Positions 1 to 8,243 of a stretch of 64,000 bases of DNA are shown in pieces. Source of the stretch: Paenibacillus xylanivorans. GTDB taxonomy: Bacteria; Bacillota; Bacilli; Paenibacillales; Paenibacillaceae. Made by a program: the position numbers and the translations under genes. The DNA is taken from the NCBI RefSeq assembly GCF_001280595.1, contig NZ_LITU01000050.1:1-64000 (forward strand), written 5' to 3'. Position 1 is the stretch's first letter, and each line of letters begins with the position of its first letter. Below the pieces are notes generated by a model. The model worked only from the letters and a program-made list of their open reading frames with translations. It was not told where the DNA came from and ran no database searches.

Positions 1-102
1 TGCGGATATGCAGTTCTTTATAACTGAAGTAGATATAATCCATTTATTAATGCATTTATAAAAAGGAAATACTAAATAGACAACCGAGAGTTAAATGTAA
101 TA

Positions 103-169
103 TGACAACATAAATATTCCGAGCTCCTTTTAGGTGGTGGGGCATCGTGAATACAGGAACGTTATGAGG
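103..169 (+). repeat. attC-like site, shortened orphan copy
   Basis: The right end (tgaatacaggaacgttatgagg) has the same architecture as the cassette-end sites at 49-60 kb: a gaatacaggaac segment followed by GTTATGAGG at 161-169. The left part is short and lacks the usual internal hairpins. No intact cassette gene follows; the next gene is a normal chromosomal regulator. It is probably a deletion remnant. Confidence 0.55.
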
Positions 170-250
170 GTCGACTGATCGATCTTTGGGAAAAATAACG
201 CGTTGTAATTCAGTGGTGTTATCGACTCAATGTTCGAGAAAATGAGTGAG

Positions 251-294
251 AAGCTTGCACAGATCACATTAGTGATCATGCAGGCTTTTTTTTT
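251..294 (+). terminator. Rho-independent terminator
   Basis: The stem AGCTTGCA..GATCAC / GTGATC..TGCAGGCT closes on a 4-base loop and is followed by nine T residues. It separates the upstream attC-like remnant from the regulator gene that follows. The first 425 bases hold no other convincing gene. Confidence 0.8.
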
Positions 295-428
295 ATTTAA
301 ATGAGGGTCATCCACAAAAAAAAAGTTGAAAGCGTTTTATAACTGTGATACTATTTTATCAAGATAATAATTTATTATTCTAAAAATAAAAAATACATTG
401 TTGAAAGAAGAGAAAGGAGACCAAAGTG

Positions 429-1109
429 ATGGAGATTGAGAATCGGCAGTATTTAGAGAGGTTTTTTCCGATTGCTTCATTTATTGCGGCAATTATAGGA
501 CCTAAATGTGAAGTCGTCGTGCATGATATCAGTGATCCGGAGCACTCTATTGTATTTATTGAGAACGGATACATTAGTGGCCGTGAAGTAGGTGATGCAT
601 CCACTGACCTTGTCTTAAAAATCCTCAAATCGGAAGCTTATCATGAGGAACAGTATATAGCCAACTACAAAGCATCAGGCAAATTCGGTCAGAGTTTCCG
701 ATCGTCTACCTACTATATAAAGAATGATCAGAATAAGCTGGTTGGCCTGCTCTGCCTGAATATTGACGTTACTCATATGGAAGTAGCGGCTGAATGGGTT
801 CAACATATTTTACAAGGAGGACCTAACCCGTATGTAATGCCTGCTGTTGCTGAGAAGTCGAAGGAAGAAAAGCAAACAACGGAGTACCTGCAGGGAAATG
901 CAGATGATCTGCTGCAACATATGATATCTTCGGTCATTGGCAAATTAAAAATTCCGCCGGAACGTTTGTCGTCGCAGGAGAAGATTGAAGTTGTCCGCGA
1001 ATTAAACGAGCTTGGAGTTTTCTTACTGAAAGGCGGCGTTTCACAGGTAGCAGCTTCTTTATCAATATCTGAACCTACGGTATATCGCTATTTACAAAAG
1101 CTGAAATAA
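429..1109 (+). CDS. YheO/DauR-like PAS-HTH transcriptional regulator
   Basis: The 226-residue protein has a YheO-like PAS domain at about residues 8-130 (signature CEVVVHDISDPEHSIVFIENG) and a C-terminal helix-turn-helix at about 175-225 (GGVSQVAASLSISEPTVYRYLQKLK). This is the layout of DauR-type regulators, which sense small metabolites such as amino acids. AAGGAG at 414-419 suits ATG 429 (9-base spacing) slightly better than the in-frame GTG at 426. It leads a run of four same-strand genes (aminotransferase, NhaC antiporter, RidA) and probably controls them. The effector is not visible from sequence. Confidence 0.85.
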   Translation: MEIENRQYLERFFPIASFIAAIIGPKCEVVVHDISDPEHSIVFIENGYISGREVGDASTDLVLKILKSEAYHEEQYIANYKASGKFGQSFRSSTYYIKNDQNKLVGLLCLNIDVTHMEVAAEWVQHILQGGPNPYVMPAVAEKSKEEKQTTEYLQGNADDLLQHMISSVIGKLKIPPERLSSQEKIEVVRELNELGVFLLKGGVSQVAASLSISEPTVYRYLQKLK

Positions 1110-1144
1110 ACAGAAATCTAGATGGAAAACAAGAAGGTGAGATC

Positions 1145-2320
1145 ATGAGCTATAACTTTGATCAAGTGATTAGCAGAATAGGCACCAATAGCGCGAAGTG
1201 GGACGGGGTAGTGAACAGCTTGGGGAATGATATGATCGTTCTCTCTGTTGCGGATATGGATATACAAGCGCCTCCTCAAGTCGTGAATAAGGTGAGCGAG
1301 ATGGCTCGGCACGGAATCTACGGATATACCGATGCGTTCCCTCCGTATTATAAGGTCGTACAACATTGGCTTGATAAAGCTTACAGATGGGATGTACCTC
1401 AAGAATGGATTGTGTTCTGCCCGCGTATTGTACAGGCAGTATCGATTATAATCGAGAGATTCACAGAACCTGGTGACCGAATTTTGATGCATACTCCGGC
1501 ATATCAACCTATCGCTAATGCTGTTGATATTAATCATAGAAAACTAGTGGAAAGCCGGCTGCTGCTTAGAGATGGACGATATGAAATCGACTTTGATGAT
1601 ATGGAGCGCCAAATGAGTGCAGGGGTCAAGATTGTTCTGTTAATCTCTCCACATAATCCGACTGGGCGTGTATGGACAAAGGTGGAATTGGAACGTATAG
1701 CCGAGCTCTGCATTCGTTATGATGCATTGCTCGTATCGGATGACATTCATGCCGATTTTATTCACGAAGGACATGAGCATACGATTATCGCGAAATTATC
1801 AGAGCAGATTGCGGAGCGTTCCATTATTTGCACTTCGCCAGGTAAAACCTTTAACTTAGCAAGTCTTGAAATCGCTAACATTGTGATCCCAAATATGCAG
1901 TTAAGAGAGCGCTTCCAACTTGGGTTACGACAGGCTGGTATTCATAATCCTACCTTTTTTTCCATCCCTGCTTTGGAGGTTGCTTATACGGAGTGTGATG
2001 ATTGGCTTAACGAGCTTCGGACTTATATTAAAGACAATATATCATTCACGGAAGATTTTTTTGCTGAGCATATGCCTGAACTTAAAATCGTGAGAGCAGA
2101 AGGAACCTATCTTCTGTGGGTAGATTGTACTGCCCTTAGCAGAAACGAAAGCGATTTAATTGAATGGATTCAACATAAAAGCCGGGTTAGCGTAAGCTTT
2201 GGTTCGTCCTTTGGCGTGGATGGTGAAGGTTTTATTCGCCTGAATCTTGGTGCTCCCAGGGCACTATTGCAAGAGGCTTTTGAGCGAATGGCCAGCAATT
2301 ACCCTTTAAGTAACAGATAA
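1145..2320 (+). CDS. patB: PatB/MalY-type PLP aminotransferase or C-S lyase
   Basis: This is a fold-type I PLP enzyme of 391 residues, the normal length for the MalY/PatB cystathionine beta-lyase family. Visible hallmarks are SVADMDI near residue 34, SPHNPTG (168-174), the cofactor Asp in VSDDIHADF (D199) and the Schiff-base lysine in TSPGKTFN (K234). Members cleave cystathionine or related C-S substrates and can transaminate. It starts 35 bases after the regulator. The neighbouring RidA fits, because RidA clears the reactive enamine/imine intermediates that such lyases release. The exact substrate is unknown. Confidence 0.85.
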   Translation: MSYNFDQVISRIGTNSAKWDGVVNSLGNDMIVLSVADMDIQAPPQVVNKVSEMARHGIYGYTDAFPPYYKVVQHWLDKAYRWDVPQEWIVFCPRIVQAVSIIIERFTEPGDRILMHTPAYQPIANAVDINHRKLVESRLLLRDGRYEIDFDDMERQMSAGVKIVLLISPHNPTGRVWTKVELERIAELCIRYDALLVSDDIHADFIHEGHEHTIIAKLSEQIAERSIICTSPGKTFNLASLEIANIVIPNMQLRERFQLGLRQAGIHNPTFFSIPALEVAYTECDDWLNELRTYIKDNISFTEDFFAEHMPELKIVRAEGTYLLWVDCTALSRNESDLIEWIQHKSRVSVSFGSSFGVDGEGFIRLNLGAPRALLQEAFERMASNYPLSNR

Positions 2321-2352
2321 CTTCTTACATCATCGATAGGGGGAACCTTACA

Positions 2353-3840
2353 ATGGCTATGCCAAATAAGGAAAAGACGGTAAAGCAACCAACTCTGTTA
2401 TTAGCTTTATTACCGATTGTTACTATGATTTTGCTGTTATGTTTAGGATATGTTTTATTCGAATTGCCGCCTGAGCCGTTAATCATTATATCCACAGTGG
2501 TTGCCGGAATCATCGCCATCAAGCTGGGTTACAACTATGATGACATTATGGGTTCCATCGCGCAAAAAATCGCAAAGACAATGCCGGCTATCTTGATACT
2601 GATTACTGTCGGATTTATGATTGGCGCCTGGATGATCGGCGGTACGATACCCATGATGATCTATTACGGACTTGATATTATTAATCCGCAATTTTTGCTG
2701 ATTACGGCATTCATTGTCACTTCCATTGTCTCCTTATGTACAGGTACTTCTTGGGGATCGGCAGGTACAATTGGGATAGCATTTATGGGGGTAGGAGCTG
2801 GCCTTGATGCGAATCTGGCTGCTGTTGCAGGTGCAGTCGTAGCAGGAGCCTATTTTGGAGACAAGCTGTCCCCGTTATCAGATACAACAAACTTGGCAGC
2901 GCTGTCAACAGGAGTTAACTTGTATGAACATATTGGTCATTTGTTGTATACGACAGTACCATCCTTTATCGTAGCAGGAACGGTCTTCTTGATCACTGGT
3001 TTTAATAGCGGTGGCTCGGATGTGGCTATTCCTGAGAAGGTTGTTACGATTATGGATACTTTAAGTACAGTGTTCAACTGGAATTTACTATTACTGCTTC
3101 CGGTACTGATCGTATTGTATGGGTCGATTCGCAAGAAGCCTACAATCCCGGTTATGTTAATCTCCTCTTTTGTAGCGATGGCGAACGGTATGATCTTTCA
3201 AGGGTTTACACTGCATGATGTAATTACTTCCGTCATTAACGGCTTCGATGTAGCTATGGTTCACATTCAAGGCTTTGATGCAGCTGCTGTGATTCCGGAT
3301 ATTCCTCGCCTTCTGAATCGCGGTGGTATGAACTCTATGATGGGTACATTGTTGATTTGTTTCTGTGCCATTACATTTGCGGGTGCAATATCGCTGACGA
3401 AGTCTCTGGAATTGATTGTAGATAAGATCCTCAAGTATGTGCACTCGACGGGCTCGCTGATCCTGGCAACAATTGCTACTGGTTTGACAATGATCGGTGT
3501 AACAAGCAATGGTCAGGTATCGATCTTGATGCCTGGTGAAATGTTACGTGAGGCTTATATCCGCCGCGGTTTGCATCCGAAGAACCTGGGCCGGACAATT
3601 GAGGACTCCGCTTCCATTGTCGAACCAATCCTGCCATGGACTGCAGCAGGGGCTTATATGGCTGGTACGCTTGGCGTCGCAACCCTTTCATATTTGCCTT
3701 GGGCAATCTTATGTTGGACAGGTATTATCTTCGCGACGATCTGGGGCTTCACAGGCTTTGGAATCACCAAGCTGACTCCAGAGCAGCAGCAGGAAATGCT
3801 CAAGGAATATGATGATGCAAAAGCAGCTAAATCATTATAA
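2353..3840 (+). CDS. nhaC: NhaC-family Na+/H+ antiporter or organic-anion antiporter
   Basis: This polytopic membrane protein has 495 residues and about 11-12 hydrophobic segments. The family core CTGTSWGSAGTIGIA and AYFGDKLSPLSDTTNLAA is present at about residues 130-180. NhaC proteins exchange Na+ for H+, and the MleN subgroup couples this to organic acids. Position between a PLP lyase and RidA suggests it moves a substrate or product of that pathway rather than serving only pH homeostasis; that is inference. A RBS (agggggaacc) lies 5' of the ATG. Confidence 0.88.
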   Translation: MAMPNKEKTVKQPTLLLALLPIVTMILLLCLGYVLFELPPEPLIIISTVVAGIIAIKLGYNYDDIMGSIAQKIAKTMPAILILITVGFMIGAWMIGGTIPMMIYYGLDIINPQFLLITAFIVTSIVSLCTGTSWGSAGTIGIAFMGVGAGLDANLAAVAGAVVAGAYFGDKLSPLSDTTNLAALSTGVNLYEHIGHLLYTTVPSFIVAGTVFLITGFNSGGSDVAIPEKVVTIMDTLSTVFNWNLLLLLPVLIVLYGSIRKKPTIPVMLISSFVAMANGMIFQGFTLHDVITSVINGFDVAMVHIQGFDAAAVIPDIPRLLNRGGMNSMMGTLLICFCAITFAGAISLTKSLELIVDKILKYVHSTGSLILATIATGLTMIGVTSNGQVSILMPGEMLREAYIRRGLHPKNLGRTIEDSASIVEPILPWTAAGAYMAGTLGVATLSYLPWAILCWTGIIFATIWGFTGFGITKLTPEQQQEMLKEYDDAKAAKSL

Positions 3841-3920
3841 GAGGAGGGATCACACCCCTCGCTTGTGAAAACAGAAAAAAACAAAGCGTATTAATGCGTG
3901 GATAAAGGGAGAGAATTTCT

Positions 3921-4304
3921 ATGACAAAACAAGAGAGAAAAACAATCGCAACTTCAAACGCTCCAGGTGCTATCGGTCCTTACTCACAGGCTGTACAATT
4001 TGGGAATATGATTATTACTTCCGGGCAGCTTGGAATGAATGCTGCAGGAGAGTTTCCGGATTCTGTATCGGAGCAGGCGAAGCAATCGCTAACTAATGTG
4101 AAGGCAATTTTGGAAGCGGCAGATTATGCGATGGAGCATGTAGTGAAAACGACGGTATTTCTAAAGGACATGGGCGATTTCCAAACTGTTAATGAAGTCT
4201 ATGCCACCTTCTTTGCGGAGCCTTATCCGGCTCGTAGCGCCGTTGAGGTTGCGAAGCTGCCGAAGGGCGGACTTGTGGAGATTGAAGTGATCGCGGTAAA
4301 ATAA
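3921..4304 (+). CDS. ridA: RidA-family enamine/imine deaminase
   Basis: The 127-residue protein has full family signatures: APGAIGPYSQAVQFGNMIITSGQLG at the N-terminus and the active-site Arg and Glu in PYPARSAVEVAKLPKGGLVEIEVIA at the C-terminus. RidA hydrolyses 2-aminoacrylate and related intermediates to ketoacids plus ammonia, and acts as a cytosolic trimer. It is the last gene of the run and is followed at once by a terminator. Pairing with the PatB-like lyase gives a coherent detoxification role. Confidence 0.93.
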   Translation: MTKQERKTIATSNAPGAIGPYSQAVQFGNMIITSGQLGMNAAGEFPDSVSEQAKQSLTNVKAILEAADYAMEHVVKTTVFLKDMGDFQTVNEVYATFFAEPYPARSAVEVAKLPKGGLVEIEVIAVK

Positions 4305-4317
4305 CTAGTATTCGATG

Positions 4318-4345
4318 AGCCTCCGGGAAACCGGGGGCTTTTTTA
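4318..4345 (+). terminator. Terminator of the patB-nhaC-ridA operon
   Basis: GCCTCCGG/CCGGGGGC stem with a short GAAA-type loop and six T residues, 14 bases after the ridA stop codon. Confidence 0.88.
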
Positions 4346-4669
4346 TCGGACAGATTGTCAAACCAATTGCGACAGTTTCTCTGAGCGGTTCTCCAGCCCA
4401 AACATTTTCGTGGTCTAAGATCAATTTGAGCGAGATTGGTGCCTTTCGGGAAAAAATCTCGAAGCAAGCCATTCGCATCTTCATTAGAACCGCACTGCCA
4501 AATAGCTATGGTCTCTGACCATTTACCGGGTGAGACAGAAGCCTTCCGACGCTCCTCATAAGCGCTCTGGGCTTGTTTAATTGACGCCAAAATATTACAA
4601 TATTATGATATGATCATTGCTAAACATAAATTTTGGCTCCAAATGAAGAGAGCAAGGGGAGGTGCTGTA

Positions 4670-5731
4670 ATGCCAAAATTAAAAGATATCGCAGAACGTG
4701 TAGGCGTATCCATATCAACGGTTTCGCGCGCGATCAGCAATGATACCAATCGACCGGTCAATGAAGAGACAAAGCGGAAAATTAGGGAAGCTGCCCTTGA
4801 GTTGGGATACATTTTGGATGAATCCTCCAAATCCATTGGTAAAGAGATTACCTCAGCCAAACGGATAGCCTGTATCGTGCCACAGATTTTGATGGATGAT
4901 CATCCGTACTTTTCACAGGTACTGACAGGTTTTCACGTTAAAATGACGGAAATGGGACTGCCTCCAGCAATTGTCCGCACTTGCGAAGAACTTAGTGACA
5001 CCGAACGGATAAAGATGATGCTCCAGGAAACGGGTACTCAAGGGATAGTGGCAATCAGCTGGTATGATGAAAAATTGTTTGAGATGCTTGAGCAAGAGAA
5101 TATCACTGTACTGGGTGTGAGTCTCAATGACGAAAGGCTAACTGTACCAGTCGTTGACTGTGACCGAATATTTTCTGCCCGCACAGCAGTCCGTCATTTG
5201 ATCGAGCAAGGCCATACCCGTATTGGGTTTATCGGAGGCCCCGCATATTCGGAACAAATAGATAGCGAAGAAAGGTATGTCGGTTATAAATTTGCCATGC
5301 TGGAAGCAAATCTGAGTCTCAATGAACATTGGATTATCAACACCAACTGGAATGTGAATTTCAGCTACAGCAGACTGACGGAGCTCCTGACTGAGATGCC
5401 CAAGTCTGAATGGCCGACGGCAATCTTTTGTGCAAGTGATATGCTAGCTATTCCTGCCATGAGGGCAGTTGTTGAACAAAATGGCCGTATTCCTCAAGAT
5501 ATAGCCTTCGTGGGCATGGATAATATTTCTATGGCGCAGTATACGACACCACCTCTGACGTCCGTGCAGGTTCCAAAATATGAAATCGGCAAAGTGGCAG
5601 CACAATTAATTAACGATTATCTGGAAGGACGTTATTCATCTCTCCATAAAGTTTTGTTGCCCAGTACCCTTATTGTGAGGGAATCCTCAGTTTATGATCG
5701 TACAAATCGTACAAATCGTACAAATGACTAG
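4670..5731 (+). CDS. LacI-family transcriptional regulator
   Basis: The 353-residue protein has an N-terminal LacI HTH (KLKDIAERVGVSISTVSRAI, residues 3-22) and a periplasmic-binding-like sensor domain (FIGGPAYSEQIDSEERYVGYK, GMDNISMAQYTTPPLTSV). The start at ATG 4670 is preferred over an upstream ATG at 4610 because AGGGGAGG sits 9 bases before it and the HTH begins there. It lies upstream of an LplBC-type importer operon and probably regulates it. The C-terminus ends in three TNR units encoded by a tandem GTACAAATC repeat, absent from typical family members. Confidence 0.92.
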   Translation: MPKLKDIAERVGVSISTVSRAISNDTNRPVNEETKRKIREAALELGYILDESSKSIGKEITSAKRIACIVPQILMDDHPYFSQVLTGFHVKMTEMGLPPAIVRTCEELSDTERIKMMLQETGTQGIVAISWYDEKLFEMLEQENITVLGVSLNDERLTVPVVDCDRIFSARTAVRHLIEQGHTRIGFIGGPAYSEQIDSEERYVGYKFAMLEANLSLNEHWIINTNWNVNFSYSRLTELLTEMPKSEWPTAIFCASDMLAIPAMRAVVEQNGRIPQDIAFVGMDNISMAQYTTPPLTSVQVPKYEIGKVAAQLINDYLEGRYSSLHKVLLPSTLIVRESSVYDRTNRTNRTND

Positions 5732-5780
5732 TTAGTTGTGTGATATTATATTACATATAAATCCAGATAACTTTCATATA

Positions 5781-5826
5781 AAACCTACGAGGAATGCATG
5801 CTCGTGGGTTTTTCTTGTTTTTTTTA
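5781..5826 (+). terminator. Terminator after the LacI gene
   Basis: AAACCTACGAG/CTCGTGGGTTT hairpin with a 9-base loop, then T-rich sequence. Confidence 0.85.
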
Positions 5827-5842
5827 GCCAAAAAATGAACCA

Positions 5843-5918
5843 AATAAAGCCAAAAAAATGTTTGACAACCGTCTGTGGGCTATATTATGATGTATGAAAT
5901 TAAGCGTTTGGCTTTATT
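5843..5918. promoter_or_regulatory. Promoter flanked by a 12-bp inverted repeat (candidate operators)
   Basis: AATAAAGCCAAA (5843-5854) and its perfect reverse complement TTTGGCTTTATT (5907-5918) bracket a sigma-A-like promoter: TTGACA at 5862-5867 and TATGAT at 5886-5891 with 18-base spacing. The arrangement suggests paired binding sites for a regulator, plausibly the adjacent LacI protein, although the half-sites are not a classic LacI palindrome. The rest of 5919-6340 is an AT-rich untranslated leader without a gene. Confidence 0.6.
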
Positions 5919-5971
5919 GTCTATGTATTTGGATCTAGCCAGCAGTTAAGATTATCTAATAAATTAAATTA

Positions 5972-5986
5972 TTGATTGCGCTTACA
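5972..5986. promoter_or_regulatory. Catabolite-response-like element (cre)
   Basis: TTGATTGCGCTTACA matches 13 of 15 positions of the Firmicute cre consensus WTGNAARCGNWWWCA. It lies downstream of the promoter that drives the importer operon, which fits CcpA roadblock repression. Confidence 0.5.
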
Positions 5987-6340
5987 CTCCCCTATAAATC
6001 AGTGTTTATATAAAATACACAAGAATCCTCTAAAACTCTTATAACCTATTATCCAAACTGACACCTACTAATTTACATAAAATATATTCCAAACTAGCAC
6101 CAAATGTATATCCAAATATATATCCAAAAAAATTCCCTTTCATTAGATAATGGAGTCATCTATTAACGCTATTCACTCACTTTGTGTAACAACTTCTAAC
6201 ATATAAGTACTATAAATTAAATCTTAGAAATTAAGGAAGAAAGGTGGGAACTGCTTGGAGCAGCGTAATGACGCTGGTGGTTTAACACAAAGACATTTTG
6301 CCAGGCAGGATTGTAGTGACAATTTCCAGGGGGGATGTTC

Positions 6341-7300
6341 ATGGCCAATACAAATGTACAACCTGCAATGAATGCAGTACATGAAAAGAAGAGACGACGT
6401 CAGAAGTGGAACCTGATTTTACGGAATTGGCAGCTCTATTTGTTAATTTCGCCAGTTGTCGCTTATTACATTGTCTTTCAGTACTTGCCGATGTATGGCA
6501 TTCAAATCGCATTTAAGGATTTCATTGCAACGAAGGGGATTTGGGGAAGCCCCTGGGTCGGTTTTGAACATTTTGAACGTTTTTTTCACAGTTATTTCTT
6601 CTGGAGATTAATTAAAAATACGCTTGGACTTGGGTTGTACAGCTTGGCGGTAGGTTTTCCAGTCCCTATCATTTTGGCGCTACTGATGAATGAGGTAAGG
6701 GCGGAAAAGTTTAAAAAATTTGTTCAGACCATAACCTATGCGCCGCACTTTCTATCGACCGTCGTGGTCGTAGGCATGATGATGATGTTTTTATCGCCGC
6801 GATACGGAATTATTAATCACTTCATTGGTATGTTTGGCGGTAATCCCATTAATTTCTTGTCTGAGCCATCCTGGTTCAAGACCTTGTTTGTGATGTCGGA
6901 TGTATGGCAGACCATGGGCTGGAGCTCGATTATTTATTTGGCGGCATTAGCCGGCGTGGACTCTCAGCTTCATGAAGCAGCGCGTGTGGATGGGGCAACC
7001 CGGTTGCAGCGGATATGGCATATAAATATACCGAGTATTATGCCGACAATTATCATTTTGTTCATTTTAAATATCGGAAGCATCATGGGTATTGGTTTCG
7101 AGAAGGTCCTGCTGATGCAGAACTCACTGAATTTAGAAACCTCGGACATTATCTCTACCTACGTCTACCGGAGCGGGATACAAGATGCTGAATACAGCTT
7201 CTCAGCGGCGATTGGTCTGTTTAACTCCATAATCAATTTCATCTTATTAGTCACTGTTAACCAGATCTCAAAACGTATGAGTGAAACGAGCCTATGGTAA
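6341..7300 (+). CDS. Carbohydrate ABC permease, LplB/YteP-like
   Basis: The 319-residue protein has six predicted membrane segments and the MalF-type EAA loop (EAARVDGATRLQRIWHINIPSI), which contacts the ATPase. The N-terminus (RNWQLYLLISPVVAYYIVFQYLPMYGIQIAFKDF) is typical of the LplB/YteP group that imports oligosaccharides and uronides in Paenibacillus and Bacillus. AGGGGGG at 6327-6333 fits ATG 6341 (7-base gap) better than the in-frame ATG at 6335. No ATPase gene is in the operon, so a shared MsmX-like ATPase is expected. Confidence 0.92.
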   Translation: MANTNVQPAMNAVHEKKRRRQKWNLILRNWQLYLLISPVVAYYIVFQYLPMYGIQIAFKDFIATKGIWGSPWVGFEHFERFFHSYFFWRLIKNTLGLGLYSLAVGFPVPIILALLMNEVRAEKFKKFVQTITYAPHFLSTVVVVGMMMMFLSPRYGIINHFIGMFGGNPINFLSEPSWFKTLFVMSDVWQTMGWSSIIYLAALAGVDSQLHEAARVDGATRLQRIWHINIPSIMPTIIILFILNIGSIMGIGFEKVLLMQNSLNLETSDIISTYVYRSGIQDAEYSFSAAIGLFNSIINFILLVTVNQISKRMSETSLW

Positions 7301-7315
7301 GGGAGTTGCTGATGC

Positions 7316-8200
7316 ATGCTTGTTGAATCTAGAGGAGATCGTATTTTTAATGTAATTAACCATTTTTTGTTAATTATAATTACGCTCATTGTTATCTACC
7401 CACTTGTTTTTGTGTTAAGTGCTTCGTTCAGCGACCCGCAGGCCGTCCTGCGTGGTGAAATGTTCCTATGGCCGAAGGGGATCAATCTCCATTCTTACGA
7501 GAAGATTTTTCAGAACAAAGATATCCTCAGAGGTTATTCCAATACACTGATCTATACGTTAGTGGGGACGCTGATTAATCTCGTCATGACGATTCTGGCG
7601 GCATATCCGCTATCTCGAAAGGATTTTATAGGCCGCAATGCCATCATGGCCCTGTTTGTTTTCACGATGTTCTTCAGTGGCGGATTAATTCCAACTTATA
7701 TGCTAATCAAAAACCTTGGCATGTTAAACACATTATGGGTCATGATCATTCCGAATGCCGTTTCGATCTGGAACATCATCATTATGCGGACATTCTTCCA
7801 GCAATCGATTCCAAATGAGTTGCATGAGGCGGCGACGATTGATGGCTGCTCCAATATTCAAATTTTAACCCGGATTATACTGCCATTATCCATGCCCATT
7901 ATAGCGGTGACGATTCTGTTCTATGCTGTTGGGCACTGGAACGCCTTCTTTAACGCAATGTTGTATCTATCAGACAAGAACAAATTTCCACTTCAACTCA
8001 TTTTGCGGGAGATTCTGATTCAAGGCCAGACGAACGATATGGTCAAAATGTCAACCGAGTCTGCGATTAAGCAGCAAAGGGAAGTCGAGGGCATCAAATA
8101 TGCTGTACTCGTCGTTGCCAACATACCGGTGCTTATGCTTTATCCTTTCCTGCAAAGATATTTTGTTAAAGGCGTAATGATTGGTGCCATTAAAGGATAA
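7316..8200 (+). CDS. Carbohydrate ABC permease, LplC/YtcP-like
   Basis: The 294-residue MalG-type permease has six membrane segments. Its EAA loop is HEAATIDGCSNIQILTRIILP, and the C-terminus ends in the family-typical YFVKGVMIGAIKG. It follows the LplB-like gene by 15 bases and forms a heterodimeric channel with it. The ending is characteristic of the YtcP/LplC family. Confidence 0.92.
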   Translation: MLVESRGDRIFNVINHFLLIIITLIVIYPLVFVLSASFSDPQAVLRGEMFLWPKGINLHSYEKIFQNKDILRGYSNTLIYTLVGTLINLVMTILAAYPLSRKDFIGRNAIMALFVFTMFFSGGLIPTYMLIKNLGMLNTLWVMIIPNAVSIWNIIIMRTFFQQSIPNELHEAATIDGCSNIQILTRIILPLSMPIIAVTILFYAVGHWNAFFNAMLYLSDKNKFPLQLILREILIQGQTNDMVKMSTESAIKQQREVEGIKYAVLVVANIPVLMLYPFLQRYFVKGVMIGAIKG

Positions 8201-8243
8201 TTCCTTGTGTGGATATATCGATGGGACAAAGGGAGGAATAAGA

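Noticed and set aside
4189..4590. Minus-strand gene of 133 codons overlapping ridA
   Set aside because: Part of it is a shadow of ridA and the rest crosses the ridA terminator; no ribosome site and no recognisable family. A decayed remnant in 4346-4590 cannot be excluded.
6022..6140. AT-rich leader as a replication origin or riboswitch
   Set aside because: No DnaA-box cluster and no conserved aptamer pattern; it appears to be an untranslated AT-rich leader.
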